Positions 1 to 8,215 are shown, numbered from the stretch's first letter. The stretch is DNA of 64,000 bases from Pseudomonas sp. URMO17WK12:I2 (GCF_003253735.1 NZ_QKYW01000004.1:62001-126000); one strand, 5' to 3'. Numbers and translations are program-made. The notes: generated from the sequence alone by a model not told the origin.

Positions 1-81
1 CGGCCCCTGGCCAACCCGCAGATAGAGATCGCCCAGGCCCTGGAGCAACTTGGCGGCATCGTGGTCGTCGCGCAGCATCAT
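1..81 (-). CDS. Type III secretion TPR protein/chaperone (SctG/YscG-like), N-terminal fragment
   Basis: Only the first 27 codons are inside the window; the gene runs off the left edge. The visible peptide begins MMLRDDHDAAKLLQGLGDLY, which has the look of the first helix of a tetratricopeptide repeat, as in the small YscG-type chaperones that keep needle subunits from polymerising. The start overlaps the stop of the upstream gene (ATGA), so the two are translationally coupled. A second ATG follows at once, so the start may be 3 bases further in. Assignment rests on the short helix pattern and on lying two genes downstream of a SctD-like gene; it is tentative. Confidence 0.4.
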   Translation of the reverse strand, partial: MMLRDDHDAAKLLQGLGDLYLRVGQGP

Positions 82-449
82 GGCTCCACCTCGGTTTCGA
101 CGCGCTGGCGATCCAGTGCCTGGCGGGTATCAAGTTCCTCGCGCACCAGGCTCATGGCCAGGGCCCGGGTTTCACCGTCGAGCGGCAGCGACGGCAGGAT
201 GCGCTCGAGGATGTCTTCGAGAATTTCCGCCGGGCGCGAGCCTGCAAACACCCCGGGCTCGACGCCTGCGGCCAGCTCCAGGGCGTGCAGATCGTCCTGC
301 ACCGTTGGCAATGGCAGTGTGCGCGGCAGGCTGGGCTGGCGAACGGCGGGTGGCACGGTGGGCGAAGCAGGGAACAGCTCACTCGGACGAGTGCGCACAT
401 CGGCGGCGGCATCCGACAGCGCCAGCGGGGCGCGTGAATCGATCTTCAT
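78..449 (-). CDS. Hypothetical protein in a type III secretion cluster
   Basis: A 123-residue protein I do not recognise. The first half is rich in Pro, Ser and Ala (disordered-looking); residues about 65-115 are predicted amphipathic helix with the stretch LEDILERILPSLPLDGE followed by a charged helix. There is no signal peptide or membrane segment. It sits 59 bases after the SctD-like gene and overlaps the next gene by ATGA. In Ysc-type clusters this position holds small chaperones or needle genes (E, F), but length and sequence do not clearly match either. The SD is poor (GGAG 12 bases upstream), suggesting coupling to the upstream gene. Confidence 0.5.
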   Translation of the reverse strand: MKIDSRAPLALSDAAADVRTRPSELFPASPTVPPAVRQPSLPRTLPLPTVQDDLHALELAAGVEPGVFAGSRPAEILEDILERILPSLPLDGETRALAMSLVREELDTRQALDRQRVETEVEP

Positions 450-508
450 GCTGAGGGTGTGCTCCTATTCCAGCACGCGCCGCATTGCCGCGGTACGAGG
501 ATCACACC

Positions 509-1462
509 CTAGCCCTCAGGCACTGGCGAAGGCCCCAGGGTGAGCGCGAAGCGCTCTTCGCCCAGTGCCAGCACCACCTGACCGTCCTCGATACGCTCGA
601 GCTTCCAGCCGCCCTCTAGGGGGGCGCCGGGATACAGGCGGGCACCCGATGCATTGATCACGTAGGGGTTGTCGCCGAACCACACGGCCTGGAAATTGAC
701 CCGCGGCCGGGGGGCGCTTTCACGCACGCTGACATCGCCGCGCAGTACATACTGGCGCCCATAACGGCCGTCGAAATACTGCTGCAGGGTAAGCCAGTCC
801 TGTTCCTGACCTGGCTGCAAGGTACCGCTGACGCGCACCTGGCCGGCGCTGGCGTCGAGCTTGAGACCGTTCAGCCCGGAGGCCTTGGCCTGGCTGGCCA
901 GGTCGGCGCGGGCCATTTGCAGCGACGTCGCACTTGGCGCTTCTGCCGGCTGCTCCTCGGCGAGGGTCAGGCGCTGCAGCGACTCCGGTTCGGCGCTGTG
1001 CATCGGCCCATCGCGCAGCACCGCCAGGGCGCCCGCGCAGATGAACATGAACAACGCGGCAATCGCCCATTGCGTTTTGCCGTACCACACCGGGTTGGCC
1101 GCCGGGCCGTCGGCCTGGGGCATGGCCAGACGCAGGGTCGCGGTGCCGATGCGGATATCCACAGGCAGCCGGCCACGATAGCCGTGCCCGCGCGCGATGG
1201 CGGTTTCACGCCCGTTGCGGATTACCCGCACATCACCGCCGGTGGCCTCGACGCCAACGTGGCGGGCACTCAGACGCAGGGTGAGGTGGCGTTCCGCCAC
1301 CCCGGCATCACGCAGCATCAGGTTGGCTGCAGCGCCACTGCCGATGCAGTACACCGCTTCATCCAGCGGCAGCGATACACCGCGATGGATGCCGGCGGTC
1401 ACTTCCAGCCGAGGCAGATCGCCGCTATTCAGCGAGGCGGAACTCGAGGCTATCGCAGTCAT
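509..1462 (-). CDS. Type III secretion inner-membrane ring protein, SctD/YscD/HrpQ family (FHA-like)
   Basis: A 317-residue protein. Residues about 15-105 resemble the cytoplasmic FHA-like domain of the SctD family. One transmembrane helix at about 130-148 (IAALFMFICAGALAVL) is followed by a periplasmic part with small alpha/beta ring-building domains. SctD forms the outer of the two inner-membrane rings of the injectisome. The family is usually 300-430 residues, so this is at the short end. I chose the ATG at 1462 because GGTGAG lies 4 bases upstream; a GTG three codons earlier (1471) is the alternative. The next genes downstream on the same strand are the 123-residue protein and the TPR fragment, which supports a type III secretion context. 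Confidence 0.7.
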   Translation of the reverse strand: MTAIASSSASLNSGDLPRLEVTAGIHRGVSLPLDEAVYCIGSGAAANLMLRDAGVAERHLTLRLSARHVGVEATGGDVRVIRNGRETAIARGHGYRGRLPVDIRIGTATLRLAMPQADGPAANPVWYGKTQWAIAALFMFICAGALAVLRDGPMHSAEPESLQRLTLAEEQPAEAPSATSLQMARADLASQAKASGLNGLKLDASAGQVRVSGTLQPGQEQDWLTLQQYFDGRYGRQYVLRGDVSVRESAPRPRVNFQAVWFGDNPYVINASGARLYPGAPLEGGWKLERIEDGQVVLALGEERFALTLGPSPVPEG

Positions 1463-1537
1463 AGGACTCACCGGGGCTCAGGGATCACGCTGTCGAGCGA
1501 CGTATACGACCAGAACGGCCAGACCACGCACTCGATG

Positions 1538-1597
1538 AAAAAAGGTGCCGATAACGGCGCAGACACAGGTGCAGGTGGCGCCGAAACGCCACCTGCA
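1538..1597 (-). terminator. Two hairpins and a T6 run between the 53-residue gene and the SctD-like gene
   Basis: Read on the minus strand, an 11-bp stem (1570-1580 pairing with 1587-1597, 6-base loop) is followed by a second 6-bp stem (1545-1550 with 1555-1560, loop ATAA, one G-T pair) and then TTTTTT (1538-1543). This looks like an intrinsic terminator or attenuator that would let the short upstream gene be expressed more strongly than the SctD-like gene. Confidence 0.5.
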
Positions 1598-1604
1598 GCC
1601 GGGG

Positions 1605-1766
1605 TCAGTTCTGCGGACGCTGCTTGGTCGCGTCGAGCTCGGCTTTCTTGGCCGTGGTGATCTCGGTGATCTTGGCGGACTTCTCGATCGCCATATCGAA
1701 CACCGCGGACATTTTTTCGATAGCGGCGTCAGAGTTGCCTGGGTTTACGCTAGGAGTCTCAGCCAT
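1605..1766 (-). CDS. Small type III secretion-associated protein (53 aa), possibly a needle/pilin-type or accessory subunit
   Basis: A 53-residue protein starting MAETPSVNPGNS, then one long helix rich in Ala, Ile, Lys and Glu (to about residue 47). Small, helical and Cys-free fits needle, pilin or small accessory subunits, but it lacks the recognisable YscF C-terminus, so I do not assign a family. The ATG at 1766 has GGAG 7 bases upstream; an in-frame extension to 1865 has no such site. It is the first gene of the minus-strand run, separated from the SctD-like gene by 142 bases holding a terminator-like structure, an arrangement typical where a short abundant subunit precedes machinery genes. 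Confidence 0.45.
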   Translation of the reverse strand: MAETPSVNPGNSDAAIEKMSAVFDMAIEKSAKITEITTAKKAELDATKQRPQN

Positions 1767-2193
1767 GGGATATCTCCGAAAGTAACTGAAGGGGTAATTA
1801 GCGGCATCATCAACAATGATTGCCGGTTTCAGGAAAGCCATCTCGCCGAGCGGGCTTTCCTGCAACGACTCGAAGACTAGAGAGCGATCGCGGGGCGATG
1901 TTGTTAAAGGTTGTTAAAGCTTGTTGAGGGTCGCTTAACGACCTGCTGACGACGCTGAGCGCTGTACCCCCGTACCGGGCTGCACCTGGCAGCGCATTGC
2001 ATCAGGCGTAGCCCCGCAGGCCCGGGCCTGCGCCGTAGAGGGCGCATGTCGCCTTGTCCGATCACGACCTCGCCTTGACGCTTTCGGCAATCCCCCCGTC
2101 GTTTTTGCATCGGGTCGCCAGGGCGGTGAGGCATATGCTGCCCACAAAGCGCCAGCAGCGAATCTGGTGCAACCAATCAAGGGGAGCCGCCTG
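1767..2193. promoter_or_regulatory. Divergent intergenic region between the secretion genes and the dgc operon
   Basis: 427 bases without a gene. It must hold the promoter of the minus-strand secretion genes and that of the plus-strand dgc operon. The clearest structure is three tandem 10-base repeats at 1901-1930 (TTGTTAAAGG, TTGTTAAAGC, TTGTTGAGGG). The dgc-proximal part (about 2000-2190) is GC-rich; I could not fix a -35/-10 pair or a GbdR site by eye. The SD GGGGAG at 2181-2186 belongs to the first dgc-operon gene. Confidence 0.5.
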
Positions 2194-3171
2194 ATGAGCC
2201 CAGCCGAATTACACGCCGACAGTATCGTCATCGACGGTCTGATCATCGCCAAATGGAACCGTGAACTCTTCGAAGACATGCGCAAGGGCGGCCTGACCGC
2301 CGCCAACTGCACCGTGTCGGTATGGGAAGGTTTCCAGGCCACCGTGAACAGCATCGCCGCCAGCCAGAAGCTGATTCGCGAGAACAGCGACCTGGTGATG
2401 CCGGTACGCACCACCGCCGACATCCGCAAGGCCAAGGAGCTGGGCAAGACCGGCATCCTCTTCGGCTTCCAGAACGCCCACGCGTTCGAGGACCAGATCG
2501 GCTACGTGGAGATCTTCAAGCAGCTCGGCGTGGGCATCGTGCAGATGTGCTACAACACCCAGAACCTGGTCGGCACCGGCTGCTACGAACGTGACGGCGG
2601 CCTGTCCGGCTTCGGTCGCGAGATCGTCGCCGAGATGAACCGCGTGGGCATCATGTGCGACCTGTCCCACGTCGGCAGCAAGACCAGCGAGGAAGTCATC
2701 CTCGAGTCGAAGAAGCCGGTCACCTACTCGCACTGCCTGCCTTCCGGCCTGAAAGAGCACCCGCGCAACAAGTCCGACGCGGAGCTGAAGTTCATCGCCG
2801 ACCACGGCGGTTTCGTCGGCGTGACCATGTTCGCGCCATTCCTGGCCAAGGGTATCGACTCGACCATCGACGACTACGCCGAAGCCATCGAGTACGTGAT
2901 GAACATCGTCGGTGAAGACGCCATCGGTATCGGTACCGACTTCACCCAGGGCCATGGGCAGGACTTCTTCGAGTACCTGACCCACGACAAGGGCTACGCC
3001 CGCCGCCTGACCAGCTTCGGCAAGATCATCAACCCGCTGGGTATCCGTACCGTCGGCGAGTTCCCCAACCTCACCGAAACCCTGCTCAAGCGCGGCCACT
3101 CCGAAAACGTGGTGCGCAAGATCATGGGCGAGAACTGGGTACGCGTACTCGCCGACGTCTGGGGCGAGTAA
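2194..3171 (+). CDS. Membrane dipeptidase-like protein (peptidase M19 family) of the dimethylglycine operon, degenerate metal site
   Basis: A 325-residue M19 (renal dipeptidase) fold protein without a signal peptide, so cytoplasmic. Family landmarks present: GLSGFGREIVAEMNRVGI, CDLSHV (His159), YSHCLP (His180), HPRNKSD and GIGTDF (Asp249). The N-terminal metal motif, normally HxD in DGHND, reads DGLII (Leu16, Ile18), and the bridging Glu of the family appears as Gln93 (GFQNAHAF). It may therefore not be a classical two-zinc dipeptidase. It is the first gene of the operon, equivalent to PAO1 PA5396, followed 118 bases later by the DUF5943 gene. The start at 2194 has GGGGAG 7 bases upstream. 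The substrate is unknown; context suggests a betaine-derived compound. Confidence 0.8.
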   Translation: MSPAELHADSIVIDGLIIAKWNRELFEDMRKGGLTAANCTVSVWEGFQATVNSIAASQKLIRENSDLVMPVRTTADIRKAKELGKTGILFGFQNAHAFEDQIGYVEIFKQLGVGIVQMCYNTQNLVGTGCYERDGGLSGFGREIVAEMNRVGIMCDLSHVGSKTSEEVILESKKPVTYSHCLPSGLKEHPRNKSDAELKFIADHGGFVGVTMFAPFLAKGIDSTIDDYAEAIEYVMNIVGEDAIGIGTDFTQGHGQDFFEYLTHDKGYARRLTSFGKIINPLGIRTVGEFPNLTETLLKRGHSENVVRKIMGENWVRVLADVWGE

Positions 3172-3192
3172 GCCTCTCTCAATCCAATTCTT

Positions 3193-3265
3193 GTGGGAGC
3201 GGCTTCAGCCGCGATCTGTCCGAAGGGACGGCGTGCTTGAAGCTCGCGGCTAAAGCCGCTCCTAC
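3193..3265. repeat. REP-type inverted pair
   Basis: GTGGGAGCGGCTTCAGCCGCG is facing CGCGGCTAAAGCCGCTCCTAC, a REP doublet between the M19 gene and the DUF5943 gene. It is the 'cggctt/aagccg' variant of the repeat; all other copies in the window carry 'gggcatggcccg'-type arms. Confidence 0.8.
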
Positions 3266-3289
3266 GATTCAAACTCAGGAGTTCTGCAC

Positions 3290-3820
3290 ATGGCCACCCA
3301 CGCCCCAGAAATGCCCATCGAAGTCGACGACGAAACCGGCGTATGGACCACCGACGCCCTGCCGATGCTGTACGTGCCGCGGCACTTCTTCGTCAACAAC
3401 CACCGTGGCATCGAGGAAGTGCTCGGCGCCGACAAATACGCCGAAATTCTCTACAAGGCCGGCTACAAATCCGCCTGGCACTGGTGCGAGAAGGAAGCCG
3501 AATGCCATGGCCTCGAAGGCGCAGCGGTGTTCGAGCACTACATGAAGCGCCTGTCGCAGCGCGGCTGGGGCCTGTTCGAGATCCAGAAGCTGGACATCGA
3601 CGCCGGCTACGCGGAAGTGAAGCTCAAGCACTCGGCCTTCGTGTACGTGTACGGCAAGGTCGGCCGCAAGGTGGATTACATGTTCACCGGCTGGTTCTCC
3701 GGCGCCATCGACCAGATCCTGTCGGCCAGGGGCAGCAGTCTGCGTACCGTCACCGTGCAGGAATACGGCGGTTCCGAAGAAGGCCACGACGATGGCCTGT
3801 TCGTTACCCGCCCGCTCTAA
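3290..3820 (+). CDS. DUF5943 family protein of the dimethylglycine operon (PA5397-like)
   Basis: A 176-residue soluble protein equivalent by position to PAO1 PA5397. The N-terminus contains TDALPMLYVPRHFFVNNHRG; the middle holds KSAWHWCEKEAECHGL and the C-terminal half LKHSAFVYVYGKVGRKVDYM and FTGWFSGAIDQIL, the pattern of a V4R-like small-molecule-binding domain (inference). A conserved Cys and several His could bind metal. The family accompanies dgcA, which suggests a role in dimethylglycine turnover or assembly of the demethylase, but no activity is known to me. RBS: AGGAG just before the ATG. Confidence 0.75.
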   Translation: MATHAPEMPIEVDDETGVWTTDALPMLYVPRHFFVNNHRGIEEVLGADKYAEILYKAGYKSAWHWCEKEAECHGLEGAAVFEHYMKRLSQRGWGLFEIQKLDIDAGYAEVKLKHSAFVYVYGKVGRKVDYMFTGWFSGAIDQILSARGSSLRTVTVQEYGGSEEGHDDGLFVTRPL

Positions 3821-3830
3821 CTTTATCCAG

Positions 3831-3900
3831 GTGGGAGCGGGCCACGCCCGCGAATGTACTGATCGTGGGCATGGACTAGGCGTCTGCGCCCGCTCCCACA
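3831..3900. repeat. REP-type inverted pair
   Basis: GTGGGAGCGGGCCACGCCCGC is facing GCGCCCGCTCCCACA in the gap between the DUF5943 gene and dgcA. It lies inside the operon, so it is probably transcribed and may act as an mRNA-stabilising stem. Confidence 0.8.
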
Positions 3901-3949
3901 CATAAAAATAAAACCGTGAACGCTTAGCCGCCGAATCGAGGAGAGGGTC

Positions 3950-6010
3950 ATGGCCTTCGAAGCAATGTTCCAGCCGATCCAGATCGGCAAACTGACCATC
4001 CGTAACCGTGTGCTCTCCACCGCGCACGCAGAGGTCTATGCCACCGACGGCGGCATGACCACCGACCGCTACGTGAAATACTACGAAGAGAAGGCCAAGG
4101 GCGGCATCGGCCTGGCGATCTGCGGCGGCTCCTCGGTGGTGGCCATCGACAGCCCACAACAATGGTGGGCCTCGGTGAACCTCTCCACCGACCGCATCAT
4201 CCCGCACTTCCAGAATCTCGCTGACGCCATGCACAAGCACGGCGCCAAGATCATGATCCAGATTACCCACATGGGCCGCCGCTCGCGCTGGGACGGTTAC
4301 CACTGGCCGACCCTGATGTCGCCGTCCGGTATCCGTGAACCGGTGCACCGCGCCACCTGCAAGACCATCGAGATCGAGGAGATCTGGCGCATCATCGGCA
4401 ATTACGCCCAGGCTGCGCGCCGCGCGAAGGAAGGCGGCCTGGACGGCGTCGAGCTGTCCGCCGTGCACCAGCACCTGATCGACCAGTTCTGGTCGCCGCG
4501 CGTCAACAAGCGTACCGATGAATGGGGCGGCACCTTCGAAGGCCGCATGAAGTTCGGCCTGGAAGTGCTCAAGGCGGTGCGCGCGGAAGTCGGTGACGAC
4601 TTCTGCGTGGGTATGCGCATCACCGGTGACGAGTTCCACCCGGACGGTCTGTCCCACGAGGACATGAAGCAGATCGCCGCCTACTACGACGCCACCGGCA
4701 TGCTCGATTTCATCGGCGTGGTGGGCTCAGGCTGCGACACCCACAACACCCTGGCCAACGTGATCCCCAACATGAGCTTCCCGCCGGAGCCGTTCCTGCA
4801 CTTGGCGGCCGGCATCAAGGAAGTGGTCAAGGTGCCGGTGCTGCACGCGCAGAACATCAAGGACCCGAACCAGGCCACACGCATTCTCGAAGGCGGCTAC
4901 GTGGACATGGTCGGCATGACCCGCGCGCACATGGCCGACCCGCACCTGATCGCCAAGATCAAGATGGGCCAGATCGACCAGATCAAACAATGCGTCGGTG
5001 CCAACTACTGCATCGACCGTCAGTACCAGGGCCTGGACGTGCTGTGCATCCAGAACGCCGCGACCAGCCGTGAATACATGGGCGTGCCGCACATCATCGA
5101 GAAGACCACCGGCGTCAAGCGCAAGGTGGTGATCGTCGGTGGCGGCCCGGCCGGGATGGAAGCCGCGCGCGTCGCGGGAGAGCGCGGTCATGACGTGACC
5201 CTGTTCGAGAAACAGGACAGCCTCGGCGGGCAGATCAGCATCGCCGCCCGGGCACCACAGCGCGACCAGATCGCCGGTATCACCCGCTGGTTCCAGCTGG
5301 AAATCGCTCGCCTGGGCGTCGACCTGCGCCTGGGCACCGCGGCCGATGCAGCCACTGTTCTCGACCTGCGCCCGGACATCATCGTCCTGGCCAACGGCGG
5401 CCACCCCTTCCTCGAGCAGAACGAACACTGGGGCGCTGACGAAGGCCTGGTGGTAAGCAGCTGGGACGTGCTCTCGGGCAAGGTCGAGCCGGGCAAGAAC
5501 GTACTGGTGTACGACACCATCTGCGAATTCACCGGCATGTCGGTCGCCGACTACCTGGCGGACAAGGGCTCGCAGGTGGAAATCGTCACCGACGACATCA
5601 AGCCGGGCGTGGCCATCGGCGGCACCAGCTTCCCCACTTACTACCGCAGCATGTACCCCAAGGAAGTGGTGATGACCGGCGACCTGATGCTGGAAAAGGT
5701 CTACCGCGAAGGCGACAAGCTGGTGGCGGTGCTGGAGAACGAATACACCGGCGCCAAGGAAGAACGCGTGGTCGACCAGGTGGTGGTGGAGAACGGCGTG
5801 CGGCCGGATGAATCGCTGTACTACGCACTCAAGGAAGGCTCGCGCAACAAGGGCCAGATCGACGTCGACGCGCTGTTCGCGATCAAGCCGCAACCGTGCC
5901 TCTCCGAGACGGGCGACGGCTACCTGCTGTTCCGCATCGGCGACTGCGTAGCCCAGCGCAACACCCACGCGGCGATCTACGACGCGCTGCGGCTGTGCAA
6001 GGACTTCTGA
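3950..6010 (+). CDS. dgcA: Dimethylglycine demethylase subunit DgcA (NADH:flavin oxidoreductase family)
   Basis: A 686-residue protein of the trimethylamine dehydrogenase/old yellow enzyme family. An N-terminal TIM barrel for FMN (about 1-340) is followed by an iron-sulfur segment and a C-terminal dinucleotide-binding half starting VVIVGGGPAGMEAARVAGE (about 390). It oxidatively demethylates N,N-dimethylglycine to sarcosine together with DgcB. The cluster segment reads CVGANYC...C (Cys348, Ala351, Cys354, Cys366): the family normally has four Cys, so one ligand is replaced by Ala here. SD GAGGAGAGG precedes the ATG. Flanking genes (dgcB, ETF pair) and order match PAO1 PA5398. Confidence 0.93.
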   Translation: MAFEAMFQPIQIGKLTIRNRVLSTAHAEVYATDGGMTTDRYVKYYEEKAKGGIGLAICGGSSVVAIDSPQQWWASVNLSTDRIIPHFQNLADAMHKHGAKIMIQITHMGRRSRWDGYHWPTLMSPSGIREPVHRATCKTIEIEEIWRIIGNYAQAARRAKEGGLDGVELSAVHQHLIDQFWSPRVNKRTDEWGGTFEGRMKFGLEVLKAVRAEVGDDFCVGMRITGDEFHPDGLSHEDMKQIAAYYDATGMLDFIGVVGSGCDTHNTLANVIPNMSFPPEPFLHLAAGIKEVVKVPVLHAQNIKDPNQATRILEGGYVDMVGMTRAHMADPHLIAKIKMGQIDQIKQCVGANYCIDRQYQGLDVLCIQNAATSREYMGVPHIIEKTTGVKRKVVIVGGGPAGMEAARVAGERGHDVTLFEKQDSLGGQISIAARAPQRDQIAGITRWFQLEIARLGVDLRLGTAADAATVLDLRPDIIVLANGGHPFLEQNEHWGADEGLVVSSWDVLSGKVEPGKNVLVYDTICEFTGMSVADYLADKGSQVEIVTDDIKPGVAIGGTSFPTYYRSMYPKEVVMTGDLMLEKVYREGDKLVAVLENEYTGAKEERVVDQVVVENGVRPDESLYYALKEGSRNKGQIDVDALFAIKPQPCLSETGDGYLLFRIGDCVAQRNTHAAIYDALRLCKDF

Positions 6011-6025
6011 TCGAAACGACGCCCT

Positions 6026-6113
6026 TGTGAGAGCGGGCGGGGACGCCTAGTTCATGCCCGCGACTCAACGTAGCCAAGGCTGCGCGCAAATGCGGGCCTG
6101 GACCGCTCCCACG
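6026..6113. repeat. REP-type element, degenerate pair
   Basis: GTGAGAGCGGGCGGGGACGCC with the opposite arm GCGGGCCTGGACCGCTCCCAC about 50 bases on. It separates dgcA from dgcB. The arms are more diverged than in other copies. Confidence 0.65.
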
Positions 6114-6139
6114 ACATCTCGTCCGGTGAGGACAGACCG

Positions 6140-8098
6140 ATGCTGAACACCATTCTTCCCATCCTGCTTTTCGCCGCCCTGGCCCTTGCGGTCATTGGAG
6201 CGGCCAAGCGCTTCTTCATGTGGCGCCGCGGCCGACCGGCCCAGGTCGACTGGATCAAAGGCCTGCTGAAGATGCCGCGCCGCTACCTCGTGGACCTGCA
6301 CCACGTGGTCGAGCGCGACAAGTACATGTCCAAGACCCACGTCGCCACCGCTGGCGGCTTCGCGCTGGCGGCCGTGCTGGCCATCGTCGTGCACGGTTTC
6401 GGCCTGCACAACCGCATCCTCGGCTTCGCCCTGCTGGCCGCCACCCTGGTGATGTTCATCGGCGCCCTGTTCGTCGCCAGGCGTCGCCTGAATCCGCCGT
6501 CGCGGCTGTCGAAAGGCCCATGGATGCGCCTGCCGAAAAGCCTGCTGATGTTCGCGGCGAGTTTCTTTATCGCCACCCTACCGGTGGCCGGGATACTGCC
6601 CGTCGACTTCGGCGGCTGGGTATTGGCCGCCATCCTTGGCGTTGGCGTGGCCTGGGGTGTGTCCGAGCTGTTCTTCGGCATGACCTGGGGCGGGCCGATG
6701 AAGCACGCCTTCGCCGGCGCCCTGCACCTGGCCTGGCACCGCCGCGCCGAGCGTTTCGGTGGTGGTCGCTCGACCGGCCTGAAAGCCCTCGACCTCGACA
6801 ACCCGAAAGCCCCACTGGGTGTGGAAAAGCCTACCGACTTCACCTGGAACCAGTTGCTCGGCTTCGACGCCTGCGTGCAGTGCGGCAAGTGCGAGGCCAT
6901 GTGCCCAGCCTTTGCCGCCGGCCAGCCGCTGAACCCCAAGAAGCTGATCCAGGACATGGTCATCGGCCTAGCCGGTGGCACTGACGCCACCTTCGCCGGC
7001 TCGCCTTATCCGGGCAAGCCACTGGGCGAACACGGCGGCGGCCCGCACCAGCCGATCGTCTCGCTGCAAGGCAAGGCACTGGTCGACGCGGACACCCTGT
7101 GGTCGTGCACCACCTGCCGCGCCTGTGTCGAGGAGTGTCCGATGATGATCGAGCACGTCGATGCCATCGTCGACATGCGCCGCCACCTGACCCTGGAAAA
7201 AGGCTCGACACCGAACAAGGGCGCCGAAGTGCTGGAGAACCTTATCGCCACCGACAACCCGGGCGGCTTCGCACCCGGCGGCCGGCTGAACTGGGCGGCG
7301 GACCTGAACCTGCCGCTGATGGCCGACAAGGGCAGCGCCGAGGTGCTGTTCTGGGTGGGTGATGGCGCCTTCGACATGCGTAACCAGCGCACCCTGCGTG
7401 CCTTCGTGAAGATCCTCAAGGCCTCGGGTGTCGACTTCGCCGTGCTCGGCCTGGAAGAACGCGACAGCGGTGACGTCGCCCGCCGCCTGGGCGACGAAGC
7501 GACCTTCCAGCAGTTGGCCAAACGCAATATCGCCACGCTGGGTAAATACCGCTTCAAGACCATCGTCTCCTGCGACCCGCATAGCTTCCACGTGCTGAAG
7601 AACGAGTACGGTGCGCTGGGCGGCCACTACCAGGTCTTGCACCACAGCACCTTCATCGAAACCCTGATGCAGCGCGGCGCGCTGAATCTTGGCCAACACA
7701 AGGGCGGCTCCATCACCTATCACGACCCGTGCTACCTGGGCCGCTACAACGGCGAGTACGAAGCGCCGCGCGCGGTGCTCAAGGCGATCGGCATCGAGGT
7801 CAAGGAGATGGCCCGCTCCGGGTTCCGTTCACGCTGCTGCGGCGGCGGTGGCGGCGCACCGATCACCGATATCCCCGGCAAGCAGCGGATTCCCGACATG
7901 CGCATGGAAGATATCAAGGAGACCGGCGCCGAGCTGGTGGCCGTCGGCTGCCCGCAGTGCACCGTGATGCTCGAAGGCGTGGTCGAACCGCGCCCGCAGA
8001 TCAAGGACATCGCCGAGCTGGTCGCCGAGGTACTGATCGAAGCCGAAGCACCACAGAAGAAACCCGCCACGCAACCCACTGCAGTGGAGGTCGCATGA
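6140..8098 (+). CDS. dgcB: Dimethylglycine demethylase subunit DgcB (membrane iron-sulfur / heterodisulfide reductase-like)
   Basis: A 652-residue protein. About five N-terminal membrane helices (near 4-22, 70-88, 93-112, 133-150, 157-178) anchor it in the inner membrane. Two 4Fe-4S binding motifs follow: CVQCGKCEAMCP and CTTCRACVEECP. Two CCG-type domains are in the C-terminal half (CDPHSF..., YHDPCYLGRYNGEYEAP, and SRCCGGGGGAP). It passes electrons from DgcA towards the ETF/quinone pool (inference from architecture). The start at 6140 lies 129 bases after dgcA. The gene is the match of PAO1 PA5399; it is needed with dgcA for growth on dimethylglycine in that species. Confidence 0.93.
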   Translation: MLNTILPILLFAALALAVIGAAKRFFMWRRGRPAQVDWIKGLLKMPRRYLVDLHHVVERDKYMSKTHVATAGGFALAAVLAIVVHGFGLHNRILGFALLAATLVMFIGALFVARRRLNPPSRLSKGPWMRLPKSLLMFAASFFIATLPVAGILPVDFGGWVLAAILGVGVAWGVSELFFGMTWGGPMKHAFAGALHLAWHRRAERFGGGRSTGLKALDLDNPKAPLGVEKPTDFTWNQLLGFDACVQCGKCEAMCPAFAAGQPLNPKKLIQDMVIGLAGGTDATFAGSPYPGKPLGEHGGGPHQPIVSLQGKALVDADTLWSCTTCRACVEECPMMIEHVDAIVDMRRHLTLEKGSTPNKGAEVLENLIATDNPGGFAPGGRLNWAADLNLPLMADKGSAEVLFWVGDGAFDMRNQRTLRAFVKILKASGVDFAVLGLEERDSGDVARRLGDEATFQQLAKRNIATLGKYRFKTIVSCDPHSFHVLKNEYGALGGHYQVLHHSTFIETLMQRGALNLGQHKGGSITYHDPCYLGRYNGEYEAPRAVLKAIGIEVKEMARSGFRSRCCGGGGGAPITDIPGKQRIPDMRMEDIKETGAELVAVGCPQCTVMLEGVVEPRPQIKDIAELVAEVLIEAEAPQKKPATQPTAVEVA

Positions 8099-8215
8099 AT
8101 ATCGACGTGCGTGACAACCTGCTGATGGTCGATGGGTTATCAACCATCCTACAAAGCGCGATCCGCAGGATGGGTGACACCCCATCGAAACTGAGCCGCC
8201 CGACGGGAGACCGCC

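Noticed and set aside
3275..5968. Very long minus-strand ORFs opposite the DUF5943 gene and dgcA (460 and 413 codons)
   Set aside because: They mirror the GC-rich codon pattern of the real genes, lack SD sites and show His/Val/Asp-rich shadow composition.
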